A stretch of DNA of 64,000 bases, taken from Mucilaginibacter dorajii (GTDB taxonomy: Bacteria; Bacteroidota; Bacteroidia; Sphingobacteriales; Sphingobacteriaceae). The notes under the pieces are model-generated. The model did no database searches. It was given only the letters and a program-made list of their open reading frames with translations, and had not been told where the DNA came from. Positions 17,038 to 26,087 of the stretch are shown here, one piece after another; within the stretch, counting starts at the first letter, position 1, and every line of letters starts with the position of its first letter. The DNA lies in the NCBI RefSeq assembly GCF_024808255.1, contig NZ_JANTYS010000003.1:186001-250000 (forward strand), given 5' to 3'. Made by a program: the position numbers and the translations under genes.

Positions 17038-17326
17038 AATACCAATTATTAACCAAAACCCATAAAGTATGCAAACACCTTGACTCTTAATCCGGAGGAA
17101 AGATTTAGACCAACCATTGCAACAACAGGCAAAGGATGCATCCTGTCGATTGAAGTTTAAACACGTACCCAATGGCCTCCTTGAGAAGGGCCTGCCGGTA
17201 TAACTCAGCGCCAGGTAGTTCAAACGCCTCCCTCCAATTAATTCTGTTAGTTTCCTGCAACCTGGTAGCTGATAAACTGAATTGATTAAACCTAATTAAC
17301 AACCAATAAATTATGAACCCAATTTT
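17038..17326 (+). other. Long untranslated leader of the SusC gene
   Basis: About 290 bases separate the candidate promoter from the SusC ATG. The stretch includes a perfect 12-base palindrome AGGATGCATCCT (17133-17144) and a GGAGGAAAG box at ~17095 that is not followed by a start codon. Minus-strand frames here (for example 16999-17223) lack any family resemblance and I treat them as chance. Long leaders with antisense small RNAs are known for some Bacteroides SusC operons; nothing here proves that. Confidence 0.35.
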
Positions 17327-20300
17327 ATGAAGCCACTTTACATTTTTAGTAAACTACTTTTAAAAAAGACCAAACAGATTCCCGCGGGGCGCTACCTGCT
17401 GCTGTTTGTGTTTACCCTGCTGTTTGGCAGCGCCCGGGCGCAAAACAGGGTTACTGTAACCGGTAAGGTAACAGATACCCTTGGCGTGAAAATACAGGGT
17501 GCAACCATCCTGGCCGAAAACACCAAGAGCAACATCTCCACCTCGACCGACGAGAACGGCCGGTTTGTATTAGAGCTGCCTGTTGGTACTACTTTAAGGA
17601 TCACCTTCATCGGTTTTGTGGAACAGCGCGTAACCGTATCAGAAGACAAAAAGATCTTCAACATCATTTTGAAGGAAAACAAACTGATTGCCGATGAGGT
17701 GGTAATTACGGCCTTTGGAAAAAAGGAACGGAAGGAAGCCCTGGTAGGCTCGGTTACCAGTATTAAACCCGGTGAACTAAAGATTCCGGCGAGTAACTTA
17801 ACCAACGCGCTTGCAGGGCAGGCAGCAGGTATCATCGCTTATCAAAGGAGCGGCCAGCCGGGGCAGGATAATGCCTCATTCTTTATCCGTGGTGTAACTA
17901 CCTTCGGCTATAAACGCGATCCACTGATTTTGATCGATAACGTAGAGCTATCCACCAATGACCTTGCACGTTTAAATGTGGATGACATTGCCAGCTTCTC
18001 GATTTTAAAAGACGCGAGTGCTACCGCGCTTTACGGTGCAAGGGGTGCCAACGGCGTAATCCTGGTAAGCACTAAAGAAGGTAAAGAGGGAGCGCCTAAG
18101 ATCAACTTCCGCTCGGAGTATTCCTCATCGCAATCAACTCAAACACTGCACCTGGTTGATCCTATCCAGTACATGAACCTGTACAATGAGGCCACGCTAA
18201 CCCGCGACCCAACATTGCCTTTACCTTTCCCCGAAAGTAAGATCGCCAATACCAAAAACACCATTGCAGGCGCACCCGGCAGCAACCAATATGTTTACCC
18301 GGCTGTTGACTGGCTTGGCCTGTTGTTTAAAAAGCGCGCCACTACCGAGCGTAATAACCTAAGCGTAAGTGGCGGCGGTAACATTGCACGCTATTATATA
18401 GCCGGTGCTTACAATGTTGATAATGGGGTGCTAAAGAACGATATCCGCAACAATAACAACAATAACGTTAAGTTTAAAAACTACCAGTTACGTTCAAATA
18501 TCAACGTAAACATGACCAAAACTACCGAGGTGGTGGTAAGGTTATCCGGTACATTTAGCGAATACAATGGCCCGGTAACTACCGATGGCTCTTTCGCGTC
18601 CGACTTGTACAACGTGGCTATCCACACCAGCCCGGTACTGTTCCCTGCCTATTTCCCGGCCGATTCGGCTAACCTTAACGCTCAGCACATTTTATTTGGT
18701 AACGTAGGTTTAACGGGCGGTGCCGCCAGCAACAGCATTTCGTACAATAACCCTTACGCCCAGTTATTAAGGGGACATAAAAACTCATCCGAGTCGCGCA
18801 TGTCGGCACAGTTGGAGCTGAACCAAAACCTGAAGTTTATAACCGATGGTTTAAAGTTTAAAGGTATTTTTAACACCAACAGGTATTCATATTTCGAGTC
18901 TACATCGGCATATTCGCCTTTTTACTATAACGTAAACACGTACGATAAAGAAACCAACAAGTATACCCTAACCTGGCTTAACCCGCAGCCAACCGGCTAT
19001 AACGTGGCGCAGGAGTACCTGGGCTATTCGCCGGGCGGTACGCAGGTAAACACTTTTCTTTATTTACAGGCCGCTTTGGAGTATAACAAGGCTATTGGCA
19101 AAAGCAATATCAGCAGTACCATTATTGGTACCCAGCAACAAACCCTGTACGCCAATGCCGGCACACTGTTGGCCGCGCTGCCATACCGCAACCTTGGTTT
19201 GGCGGGCAGGGCAACCTACTCTTACATGAGCCGTTACTTTGCCGAGTTTAACTTTGGCTACAATGGGTCCGAGCGTTTTTCGGCCAATCACCGTTACGGT
19301 TTCTTCCCAACCATCGGCGCGTCGTGGGTGGTATCAAACGAAAGCTTCTGGACACCGGGCTTTATCGATCGCCTGAAAATCCGCGGCAGCTACGGTTTGG
19401 TAGGTAACGATGCCATTGGTTCGCAGCGTTTCTTTTACCAGTCTGATGTGGCCTTTAACTCGGGCTATAACTACGCGCAGTTTGGGATCAACAACCAGTA
19501 CGAGCGTAAGGGCGTAACCATTAACAATTATGAGAATACCGATGTAACCTGGGAAACCTCCAGGCAAGCAAACGTAGCGGTAGAAATGACGCTGGCCAAA
19601 AACTTTAACATTGTGGCCGAATTTTATAAAAACCACCGCTATGATATTTTACAGCAACGTACCAGCATCCCGGTAAGCGAAGGTTTGGAGGCACCAATCA
19701 GCGCCAATTTGGGTGTGGTTGATTCAAAAGGTGTAGATATATCGATGGATTATAAACAAAACTTCAGCAATGGTGCCTGGGCATCCATCCGCGGTAATTT
19801 TACCTATTCAAGCAACAAATACACTTATATTGAAGAGCCCGATTATAAAGAGCCATGGCGCCACGCTATCGGCCAGCCTATCAGCAGAGGCTACGGCTAC
19901 ATAGCCGAACGTTTATTTGTTGACGACCAGGAAGCAGCCAACTCGCCAACCCAGATCTTCAACGGCAGCGGCATAAAACCACAGGGCGGCGATATCAAAT
20001 ACCGCGATGTGAATGGTGATGGTAAGATAGATGTGCTCGACCAGGTGTATATGGGTTACCCGCAAACACCAGAGATCGTATACGGTTTCGGTTTTTCAAC
20101 CGGCTATAAAGGGTTTGATCTTTCGGCATTTTTCCAGGGCCAGGCAAGGGTATCATTCTTTGTTGATCCAACCCGGGTTAGTCCGTTTATCCAAAGCCCC
20201 GATGCTTATGTGTATGGTAATACACAGGTGTTAAAGGAGTTTGCAGATAACCACTGGAGCGAAGAGCACCAGGATTTGTACGCTGCTTATCCGCGTTTAG

Positions 20301-20575
20301 GTACCAACTCCACCGTAATATCAAACAACCTGCAGCCAAGTACCTGGTGGCTGCGCGACGGTAGCTTTATGCGCTTAAAATCATTAGAGGTTGGCTATAC
20401 TTTGCCTTCACGCATCTCTAAATCATTAAGGGTATCAAACCTGCGCATCTACTTTAACGGCTTAAACCTGCTTACCTGGAGCCCCTTCAAACTGTGGGAC
20501 CCCGAGCAGGGCGGCAATGGCTTTGCATACCCCATACAAAAAGTATTTAACGTAGGCTTAAACGTGAATTTATAA
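17327..20575 (+). CDS. SusC/RagA-family TonB-dependent glycan importer
   Basis: This 1082-residue outer-membrane protein begins with a signal peptide (TLLFGSARAQ, about residue 39). A carboxypeptidase-regulatory-like beta domain follows (VTVTGKVTDTLGVKIQGATI, ~42-120). Next come a TonB-box-like DEVVITAFG segment, a plug domain (ALVGSVTSIK, FFIRGVTTFG, ILKDASATALYGARGANGVI) and a C-terminal beta-barrel ending in an aromatic/hydrophobic residue pattern. SusC proteins import oligosaccharides with TonB energy, capped by a SusD lipoprotein. The SusD gene starts 20 bases downstream. The substrate is not encoded in recognisable form; the neighbouring GH106-type rhamnosidase and galactose-type genes are hints. 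Confidence 0.96.
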   Translation: MKPLYIFSKLLLKKTKQIPAGRYLLLFVFTLLFGSARAQNRVTVTGKVTDTLGVKIQGATILAENTKSNISTSTDENGRFVLELPVGTTLRITFIGFVEQRVTVSEDKKIFNIILKENKLIADEVVITAFGKKERKEALVGSVTSIKPGELKIPASNLTNALAGQAAGIIAYQRSGQPGQDNASFFIRGVTTFGYKRDPLILIDNVELSTNDLARLNVDDIASFSILKDASATALYGARGANGVILVSTKEGKEGAPKINFRSEYSSSQSTQTLHLVDPIQYMNLYNEATLTRDPTLPLPFPESKIANTKNTIAGAPGSNQYVYPAVDWLGLLFKKRATTERNNLSVSGGGNIARYYIAGAYNVDNGVLKNDIRNNNNNNVKFKNYQLRSNINVNMTKTTEVVVRLSGTFSEYNGPVTTDGSFASDLYNVAIHTSPVLFPAYFPADSANLNAQHILFGNVGLTGGAASNSISYNNPYAQLLRGHKNSSESRMSAQLELNQNLKFITDGLKFKGIFNTNRYSYFESTSAYSPFYYNVNTYDKETNKYTLTWLNPQPTGYNVAQEYLGYSPGGTQVNTFLYLQAALEYNKAIGKSNISSTIIGTQQQTLYANAGTLLAALPYRNLGLAGRATYSYMSRYFAEFNFGYNGSERFSANHRYGFFPTIGASWVVSNESFWTPGFIDRLKIRGSYGLVGNDAIGSQRFFYQSDVAFNSGYNYAQFGINNQYERKGVTINNYENTDVTWETSRQANVAVEMTLAKNFNIVAEFYKNHRYDILQQRTSIPVSEGLEAPISANLGVVDSKGVDISMDYKQNFSNGAWASIRGNFTYSSNKYTYIEEPDYKEPWRHAIGQPISRGYGYIAERLFVDDQEAANSPTQIFNGSGIKPQGGDIKYRDVNGDGKIDVLDQVYMGYPQTPEIVYGFGFSTGYKGFDLSAFFQGQARVSFFVDPTRVSPFIQSPDAYVYGNTQVLKEFADNHWSEEHQDLYAAYPRLGTNSTVISNNLQPSTWWLRDGSFMRLKSLEVGYTLPSRISKSLRVSNLRIYFNGLNLLTWSPFKLWDPEQGGNGFAYPIQKVFNVGLNVNL

Positions 20576-20595
20576 TTAACAGAAAATATAAGGAT

Positions 20596-22509
20596 ATGAA
20601 ACCATCATATTATAAATTGATTTGTGTGATTGTGCTGTGTTCTATGAGCCTTTCATGTAAAAAATACCTGGATGTTACGCCCGATAACGTAGGTACGCTG
20701 GAGTACGCTTTCCGCAACCGTAACGAGGCCGAAAACTACCTTTTTTCGTGCTACGCCACCATGACGCAGCTCAACAACGTAGTAAACGATCCGGGTTTTG
20801 CAACATCGGCAGAAATTGTGTACCCCAATACCTTAAATGACCATTACTTTAACGAGGTTGGCTTTAACATGATAAGGGGACTGCAAACAACCGCCAGCCC
20901 CAGTCTTAATTACTGGGATGCCACCAATGGCGGCTCAAGTATGTTCCAGGCTTTAAGGCGGTGTAATACCATGCTCGAAAACATAGATAAACCTATTGAC
21001 TTGAGCGCGTCTGAAAAAAAGAGGTGGATAGCCGAGGTTAAATTTTTAAAAGCCTACTACCATTACTTTATGATAAGGCTGTATGGCCCAATGATATTGA
21101 TTAAAGATAACAACGTGGTTAATGCCAGTACCGACCAGGTAAAACGCAAAAGATCGTCTGTTGATGATTCATTCGCTTACGTGATATCGCTCATGGACGA
21201 GGCTATCCCCGATTTGCCGTCGGTTATTGAAAGCCAGGCTACTGAGTTTGGCCGCATTACCAAATTCATCGCGATGTCTGTTAAGGCCGAAATGTTGACC
21301 ACAGCTGCAAGTCCGTTGTTTAACGGTAACCCCGATTATGCCAATTATAAGGATAACGATGGTAAACCACTATTTTCATCAACCTATGATGCCAATAAAT
21401 GGAAGCTTGCCGCCGATGCCTGTAAAGCAGCCATTACCGAGTGCGAGGCGCAGGGATTACACCTGTACACTACCCCGCCAACCGTTAGCGTGGGCAACGT
21501 ATCTGATAAGCTGAAAAAGGTATTAACCCTGCAGGCCATGATCACCGATAAATGGGAGCAAAACCCCGAATTGATCTGGGCTTTAAACTACACTTTTGGT
21601 TACCAGGGATTTACCATTCCAAGGATGACCGATAAATCTGAAAGTCTGGCATCAACTTATCCCTCAACTTTCGCGGTGCCAATTTCTATGGGCGAGATGT
21701 ACTACAGCAATAACGGCGTGCCCATTAACGAGGATAAAACCTTTGACTATAATAACCGCTACAACACACAAGTTGGCGATGATGCCAATGCCTCCTACAT
21801 TAAAAGCGGTTACACCACCGCCAAAGTTCACTTTAATCGCGAGCTGCGGTTTTATGCCAACATTGGTTTTGATGGCGGCATTTGGTTTGGTAACGGTAAA
21901 ATTGACGAAAGCAGCGCTTACTACGTACAGGCACGTGGGCCATATGCTTTGGCTGGTCCTAAAAGCTTAAGCGCGACCAATATTACCGGTTACTGGCCAA
22001 AAAAACTGGCCAACTATTTATCGGTGTATGATGATGTATTTACCTCGGTTGATTTTCATATGCCAAGGATGCGCTTAGCCGGCTTATACCTTTTATATGC
22101 CGAGGCGCTGAACGAATCGCAGGGGCCGGTTGCCGATGTTTATACGTATATAGATAAAGTGCGTGCAAGGGCCGGGCTGGATGGCGTACAGGCTTCATGG
22201 GCTAACTTTTCTAAAAATCCGGCTAAACCAAGCACTAAAGAAGGGCTGCGCGATATCATTCACCAGGAAAGAAGAATTGAGTTGGCATTTGAAGGCCAGG
22301 CCGGTTATGACCTGCGCCGTTGGAAAGAACTGCAAGGCGTGTTAAGCCGGCCATTACAGGGCTGGAGCATCAACGAGGGCGAGGCCGTAAATTACTATCG
22401 CCCGCAAACGGTAATTACACCGGTGTTTGGCTTAAAAGATTATTTATGGCCTATTCAAACCAGTGATATTGTGGTTGATAACAACCTTAACCAAAACCCT
22501 TACTGGTAG
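20596..22509 (+). CDS. SusD/RagB-family glycan-binding lipoprotein
   Basis: This 637-residue surface lipoprotein has a lipobox ending at C21 (SMSLSC) followed by lysines. It then has the SusD N-terminal pattern (YLDVTPDNVGT, RNEAENYLFSCYATM). The conserved family C-terminus is present (LRDIIHQERRIELAFEGQAGYDLRRWKEL). SusD proteins form the lid over SusC and capture glycans at the cell surface. At 637 residues it is longer than many SusD proteins (about 500-600). It lies between SusC and two DUF5000-type lipoproteins in a single likely transcript. Confidence 0.95.
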   Translation: MKPSYYKLICVIVLCSMSLSCKKYLDVTPDNVGTLEYAFRNRNEAENYLFSCYATMTQLNNVVNDPGFATSAEIVYPNTLNDHYFNEVGFNMIRGLQTTASPSLNYWDATNGGSSMFQALRRCNTMLENIDKPIDLSASEKKRWIAEVKFLKAYYHYFMIRLYGPMILIKDNNVVNASTDQVKRKRSSVDDSFAYVISLMDEAIPDLPSVIESQATEFGRITKFIAMSVKAEMLTTAASPLFNGNPDYANYKDNDGKPLFSSTYDANKWKLAADACKAAITECEAQGLHLYTTPPTVSVGNVSDKLKKVLTLQAMITDKWEQNPELIWALNYTFGYQGFTIPRMTDKSESLASTYPSTFAVPISMGEMYYSNNGVPINEDKTFDYNNRYNTQVGDDANASYIKSGYTTAKVHFNRELRFYANIGFDGGIWFGNGKIDESSAYYVQARGPYALAGPKSLSATNITGYWPKKLANYLSVYDDVFTSVDFHMPRMRLAGLYLLYAEALNESQGPVADVYTYIDKVRARAGLDGVQASWANFSKNPAKPSTKEGLRDIIHQERRIELAFEGQAGYDLRRWKELQGVLSRPLQGWSINEGEAVNYYRPQTVITPVFGLKDYLWPIQTSDIVVDNNLNQNPYW

Positions 22510-22559
22510 TTTACCTGCGCCTTAACGTATTTCAAATGATTAATATTAAAATATAAATT

Positions 22560-23786
22560 ATGAAAAAGATCACCAACCGCATAAAGCATAGCTACTTGTT
22601 GCTGGCCCCGGTTTTACTGCTGATGTTTTTAAGCTCGTGCAAAAAAAATGAGTCGAACATTGAGGTGGTATCAAACGATAAAACAAAGCCCGGTGCAGTT
22701 ACCAATGTAGTGGTACAAAACCTCAATGGCAGCGCCAGGATCACCTATACTTTACCCGACTCGAAGAACCTGTTATACGTACTGGCCAAATACGCCATAA
22801 ACGATAACACGGTACGCGAAACCAAGGCCAGCTATTATACCGATACCATTATGGTTGACGGCTTTGCAAGGGCCAAAGAGTACGAGGTTACGCTGTACGC
22901 GGTGAGCAGGGCCAACGTAATGTCAGACCCGGTTACCATAAAGGTAAATCCTTTAACGCCCAACTACCAGCTCATCAACTCGGCATTGGCCATTACACCC
23001 GATTTTGGAGGTGCCAACTTCTTTGGCTTAAACCCCAATAAAGCGCCTATAGCCCTGCACGTATTATCGTTTAATACCAAAACCAGTAAGTACGATGAGC
23101 AGGACCCTAACTATATCAGTACCGATACGGTTAACTTTTCGGTACGGGGCTTTAGCGCGGTATCAACCAAGTTTGCGGTTTATACTACTGATAGATTTGG
23201 CAACCACTCTGATACCCTGTTTAAAACCTTAACCCCGTTATACGAAACCCTGTTGGATAAGAGCAAGTTTTATGTGTACCACCTGGCAAGCGATAGCCCT
23301 ATTGGTTACGGCTGGGAGTTAAAATACCTGTTTGATGGCAGCACCAACGAGCCCGGATGGCATACCTTAGGCGCACCTACCAACCAGTGTACTTTTGGCC
23401 TGGGGGTTACCGCTAAATTGAGCCGTTTTGTATTGTGGGAAAGGTTAAACAGCATCTACTCGTACCAAAACATTCAGAATTTTACGCTATGGGGAACAAC
23501 CGTTGATAACCCGCAGGATTCTGTACTGCCTAAAAACTCGGCACCGGGCACTATATCCGGCGATTGGGTAAACCTGGGCAACTTCGTGTTCCCGCCGCCA
23601 CCATCGGGATTGCCTAATAACCAGGCCAACGCTTCCGATCTGGCCTTTGTGGCAGCAGGGGTAAGCTTTGCAATACCTTTTGCCGCGCCGGCAACCAAGT
23701 TTATCAGGCTGGATGTTTCGCGCACTTTTGGCGGTTTAAACTATGTGAACGCCATTGAGGTATCCCTGTATGGTAACCCTTTGTAA
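22560..23786 (+). CDS. DUF4959/DUF5126/DUF5000-type surface lipoprotein
   Basis: This 408-residue lipoprotein (lipobox FLSSC, C27) has a fibronectin-like N-domain (PGAVTNVVVQNLNGSARITYTLPDS), a middle beta domain and a C-terminal galactose-binding-like domain. The C-domain carries the marks NEPGWHT, FVLWERLN, FTLWGT and KFIRLDVSRTFGG. This three-part build matches the DUF4959-DUF5126-DUF5000 proteins that accompany SusCD pairs. They probably act as surface glycan-binding proteins (established association, unproven function). It is followed 33 bases later by a second protein with the same C-terminal domain. Confidence 0.85.
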   Translation: MKKITNRIKHSYLLLAPVLLLMFLSSCKKNESNIEVVSNDKTKPGAVTNVVVQNLNGSARITYTLPDSKNLLYVLAKYAINDNTVRETKASYYTDTIMVDGFARAKEYEVTLYAVSRANVMSDPVTIKVNPLTPNYQLINSALAITPDFGGANFFGLNPNKAPIALHVLSFNTKTSKYDEQDPNYISTDTVNFSVRGFSAVSTKFAVYTTDRFGNHSDTLFKTLTPLYETLLDKSKFYVYHLASDSPIGYGWELKYLFDGSTNEPGWHTLGAPTNQCTFGLGVTAKLSRFVLWERLNSIYSYQNIQNFTLWGTTVDNPQDSVLPKNSAPGTISGDWVNLGNFVFPPPPSGLPNNQANASDLAFVAAGVSFAIPFAAPATKFIRLDVSRTFGGLNYVNAIEVSLYGNPL

Positions 23787-23819
23787 TGCAGTAGGTTGTT
23801 AAAATTAAAAATTAAGAAA

Positions 23820-25028
23820 ATGAAAATTACTTTCAACGTTACTGTTTTCTTTTTGCTGTGCCTGGCATTATCCGGCTGCAAAAAGTACGATACGGATTAT
23901 AAATCATATTTAGCTAATCACGAGGTAACTTACCCCGGCCTGGCCACGGGTGTTACCTATCATACCGGTAATTTAAGGGCGGTGTTGGTTTGGCACCCCA
24001 GTCCCGATCCAAGTATCAAAAACTATTTGGTTACCTGGAACAATGGTAGCGATTCGGTAGTGGTTACCGCCACCAGCCATAGCCCGGCCGATTCTATCAA
24101 GGTATCTATCCCAAACCTTAAAGAGTATGTTTATACCTTTACCATTGTAGCGCGTGATAACGCCGGCAATAAATCGGTAGGGCAGGATTTGAATAACGTA
24201 AGGGTTTATGGTCCGGTTTACCAGGCGTCGTTACAAAACCGTGCAGTTAATGCCACCAGGCCGTACTCTTATAATAATGATGGTACCGTAGGCCTAAACT
24301 TTAACAAGGCCGATACCGGCAACCTAACAACCACGGTAACGTATACCAATTTGCTGGGTGTATCAGTGCAAAAAAATATTAACCCTGCCGATACCATTAT
24401 GATCCTGAAGGATTATAAATACGGAACGGCAATCCAATACTCGTCATCTTATATCCCTACTGCCGATGCTGTGGATATGTTTAGCGTCAAAGCAGATGAC
24501 TTCCCAACTATTTACGCCATTACAGAAATGGATAAATCGTTGTTTAAGCAGTATAACCTGCCTACCGACGCGGGCTCTGCCTATGGCTGGGAAAAGTATT
24601 ATTTGTGGGACAAAAGCACCAACGAGCCCGGTTATTACTCTTCAAGCCAGGTATACCCATCATGGTTCAGCTTTGATATGGGCGCGGCGGGTTCTATGGG
24701 TAAATTGCAGATCTGGCAGCGTACTTCCGATCTGTTTAACTATGGCAATCCTAAGGTATTTGAAGTGTGGGGTACCAACAACCCAAGCGCCGACGGCAGC
24801 TTTAGCAGCTGGACCAAACTCGCCACCTTTACCTCCCGTAAACCATCGGGCTTACCACCGGGACAAAATACCCAGGCCGATGCCGATTACGCCGCGGCCG
24901 GCGAGGCATTTACTTTCCCGCCAAATTCGCCGCCTGTAAGATACATTAGGTTTAAAATATTAAAAACCTGGAACAGCCAGGATTTCTTCCACATGCTGGA
25001 GATCACCCTGTATAAACAAAATAAATAA
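23820..25028 (+). CDS. DUF4998-like/DUF5000-type surface lipoprotein
   Basis: This 402-residue lipoprotein (lipobox ALSGC, C20) has two N-terminal fibronectin-like stretches (GNLRAVLVWHPSPDPSIKNY and YVYTFTIVARDNAGNKSVGQ). Its C-terminal discoidin-like domain closely parallels the preceding gene (YGWEKYYLWDKSTNEPGYY, KLQIWQRTS, FEVWGTNNP, RYIRFKILKTW). A TTG frame starts at 23796, but the ATG puts the signal peptide at the N-terminus. It ends the SusCD operon, with a terminator 22 bases after the stop. The two related binding proteins may recognise different parts of one glycan (inference). Confidence 0.83.
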   Translation: MKITFNVTVFFLLCLALSGCKKYDTDYKSYLANHEVTYPGLATGVTYHTGNLRAVLVWHPSPDPSIKNYLVTWNNGSDSVVVTATSHSPADSIKVSIPNLKEYVYTFTIVARDNAGNKSVGQDLNNVRVYGPVYQASLQNRAVNATRPYSYNNDGTVGLNFNKADTGNLTTTVTYTNLLGVSVQKNINPADTIMILKDYKYGTAIQYSSSYIPTADAVDMFSVKADDFPTIYAITEMDKSLFKQYNLPTDAGSAYGWEKYYLWDKSTNEPGYYSSSQVYPSWFSFDMGAAGSMGKLQIWQRTSDLFNYGNPKVFEVWGTNNPSADGSFSSWTKLATFTSRKPSGLPPGQNTQADADYAAAGEAFTFPPNSPPVRYIRFKILKTWNSQDFFHMLEITLYKQNK

Positions 25029-25049
25029 GTTTTTAAATTGGTTAAGTGG

Positions 25050-25085
25050 AGCCGGCGCTGTTGTAAAACAGCCCGGCTTTTTTTG
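25050..25085 (+). terminator. Terminator of the SusC/SusD operon
   Basis: AGCCGG-(CG)-CTGTT pairs with AACAG-C-CCGGCT around a short GTAA loop and is followed by seven T residues. It lies directly after the last lipoprotein gene. Confidence 0.8.
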
Positions 25086-25090
25086 TGGAA

Positions 25091-25359
25091 GAGCCTCACC
25101 TAAATCCTCTCCAAAGGACTACGGTGTGTACATATCTTTTGAAATTGTATCACTAAACAAAACTGATGTCATTTCGAACGAACCAGCGAGGAATTGTGCG
25201 TCGGGGGGTGAGGAGAAATCTTATACGAGAGGCTACGTTTGCTTGTCGGTTGTACAAGATTTCTCTTTCGCGCCACACACATGCCCTCCTTCGCTCTATC
25301 GAAATGACATTTTCTTTTTTTAGAAAGATGTGTACACACAGTAGTCCAAAGGGAGGACT
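25091..25359. repeat. Nested palindromic repeat containing family-A copy 1 (25168-25308)
   Basis: The inner element is 141 bases, from GTCATTTCGA (25168-25177) to TCGAAATGAC (25299-25308), with an internal GAGAAATCTT/AAGATTTCTC inverted pair. It is flanked by an outer imperfect inverted repeat of about 37 bases (25104-25140 and 25322-25359, sharing TCCAAAG and TGTGTACA). The left flank (from 25091) also matches, in reverse, sequence at 29171-29217. Short frames across the element are unlikely to be genes. The rest of the 25029-25662 gap is the terminator, another low-complexity CTCTCC/GAGAGG stretch near 25410-25450 and the direct repeat at 25462. Confidence 0.8.
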
Positions 25360-25461
25360 TTAAAAGGAAGATTTTAGATTAGAATGATGGTTTTTAAATG
25401 TGCAAATCAGAACCCTCTCCTTTGAAGAGGGCAGGGTGAGGCTGCGCGGAAAGTTTAACGC

Positions 25462-25531
25462 CGGCTACCCATTTGTAAAAAAAACAACGCCACGCAAATT
25501 ATGCCGCATAGCGGCTACCTATTTGTAAAAA
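25462..25531. repeat. Short direct repeat pair
   Basis: CGGCTACC(C/T)ATTTGTAAAAA occurs at 25462-25481 and again at 25512-25531, exactly 50 bases apart. No gene is present. With only two copies, this is not a CRISPR array. Confidence 0.6.
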
Positions 25532-25662
25532 CGAGCCGGTCGCACATAAAATGTCGAACATTGGTTAATCCTTTATCCCGCCTCAACCTTATTTCTCCAA
25601 CCCTGTAAGGTTACCCGTAAAATTGCGACTAACCATCAAAAAACGAATTAACCCCAATCATC

Positions 25663-26085
25663 ATGAAAAAATATTTAGGTATGCTGCTTATAGCGGCTGC
25701 TTTCGCATCCTGCAAGAAAGAAAGCACCCCAACCGTAGTACTTAATGAAAAGGTAGACCTTGCCGTGGCAACACCCAAAGACACCGGAACTTTTGTTAAC
25801 GGCCCTTACGGTAATGTAAAGGGTACCGCCCGCATTTATGTAACTGAAGGCAAATATTCACTGGCGTTGACCGATTTCGCTGCCAGCAATGGTCCCGATC
25901 TTAAAGTTTACCTGAGTAAGGAAACCGATCCTCAAAACTTTGTAAACCTCGGCTCTTTACGCTCGGTTAACGGCAACCAGGTGTATGATATCCCGGCATC
26001 GGTAAACGTGGCCGATTATAAATACGCCCTCATCTTTTGCCAGCAATTCAAGCATCTATTTGGTTACAGCGAATTAAAAAAATAG
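25663..26085 (+). CDS. DM13-domain lipoprotein
   Basis: This is a 140-residue lipoprotein (lipobox AFASC, C17). The mature part is one DM13-type beta domain, with the hallmarks GTFVNGPYGNVKGTARIYV, GPDLKVYLSK and KYALIFCQQF. DM13 domains occur beside DOMON and cytochrome-like domains and have been suggested to take part in electron transfer through a conserved cysteine; here a single Cys lies in LIFCQQF. Its stop is two bases before the start of a barrel protein gene, so the two are certainly co-transcribed. The function is not established. Confidence 0.85.
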   Translation: MKKYLGMLLIAAAFASCKKESTPTVVLNEKVDLAVATPKDTGTFVNGPYGNVKGTARIYVTEGKYSLALTDFAASNGPDLKVYLSKETDPQNFVNLGSLRSVNGNQVYDIPASVNVADYKYALIFCQQFKHLFGYSELKK

Positions 26086-26087
26086 CC

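Noticed and set aside
16999..17302. Minus-strand frames in the SusC leader
   Set aside because: No domain match and no start signals; the region fits an untranslated leader better.
25126..25363. Overlapping 65-residue frames
   Set aside because: They lie wholly in a palindromic repeat and have no family resemblance.
25462..25531. CRISPR-like direct repeat
   Set aside because: Only two copies with one 30-base gap, and no cas genes in the window.
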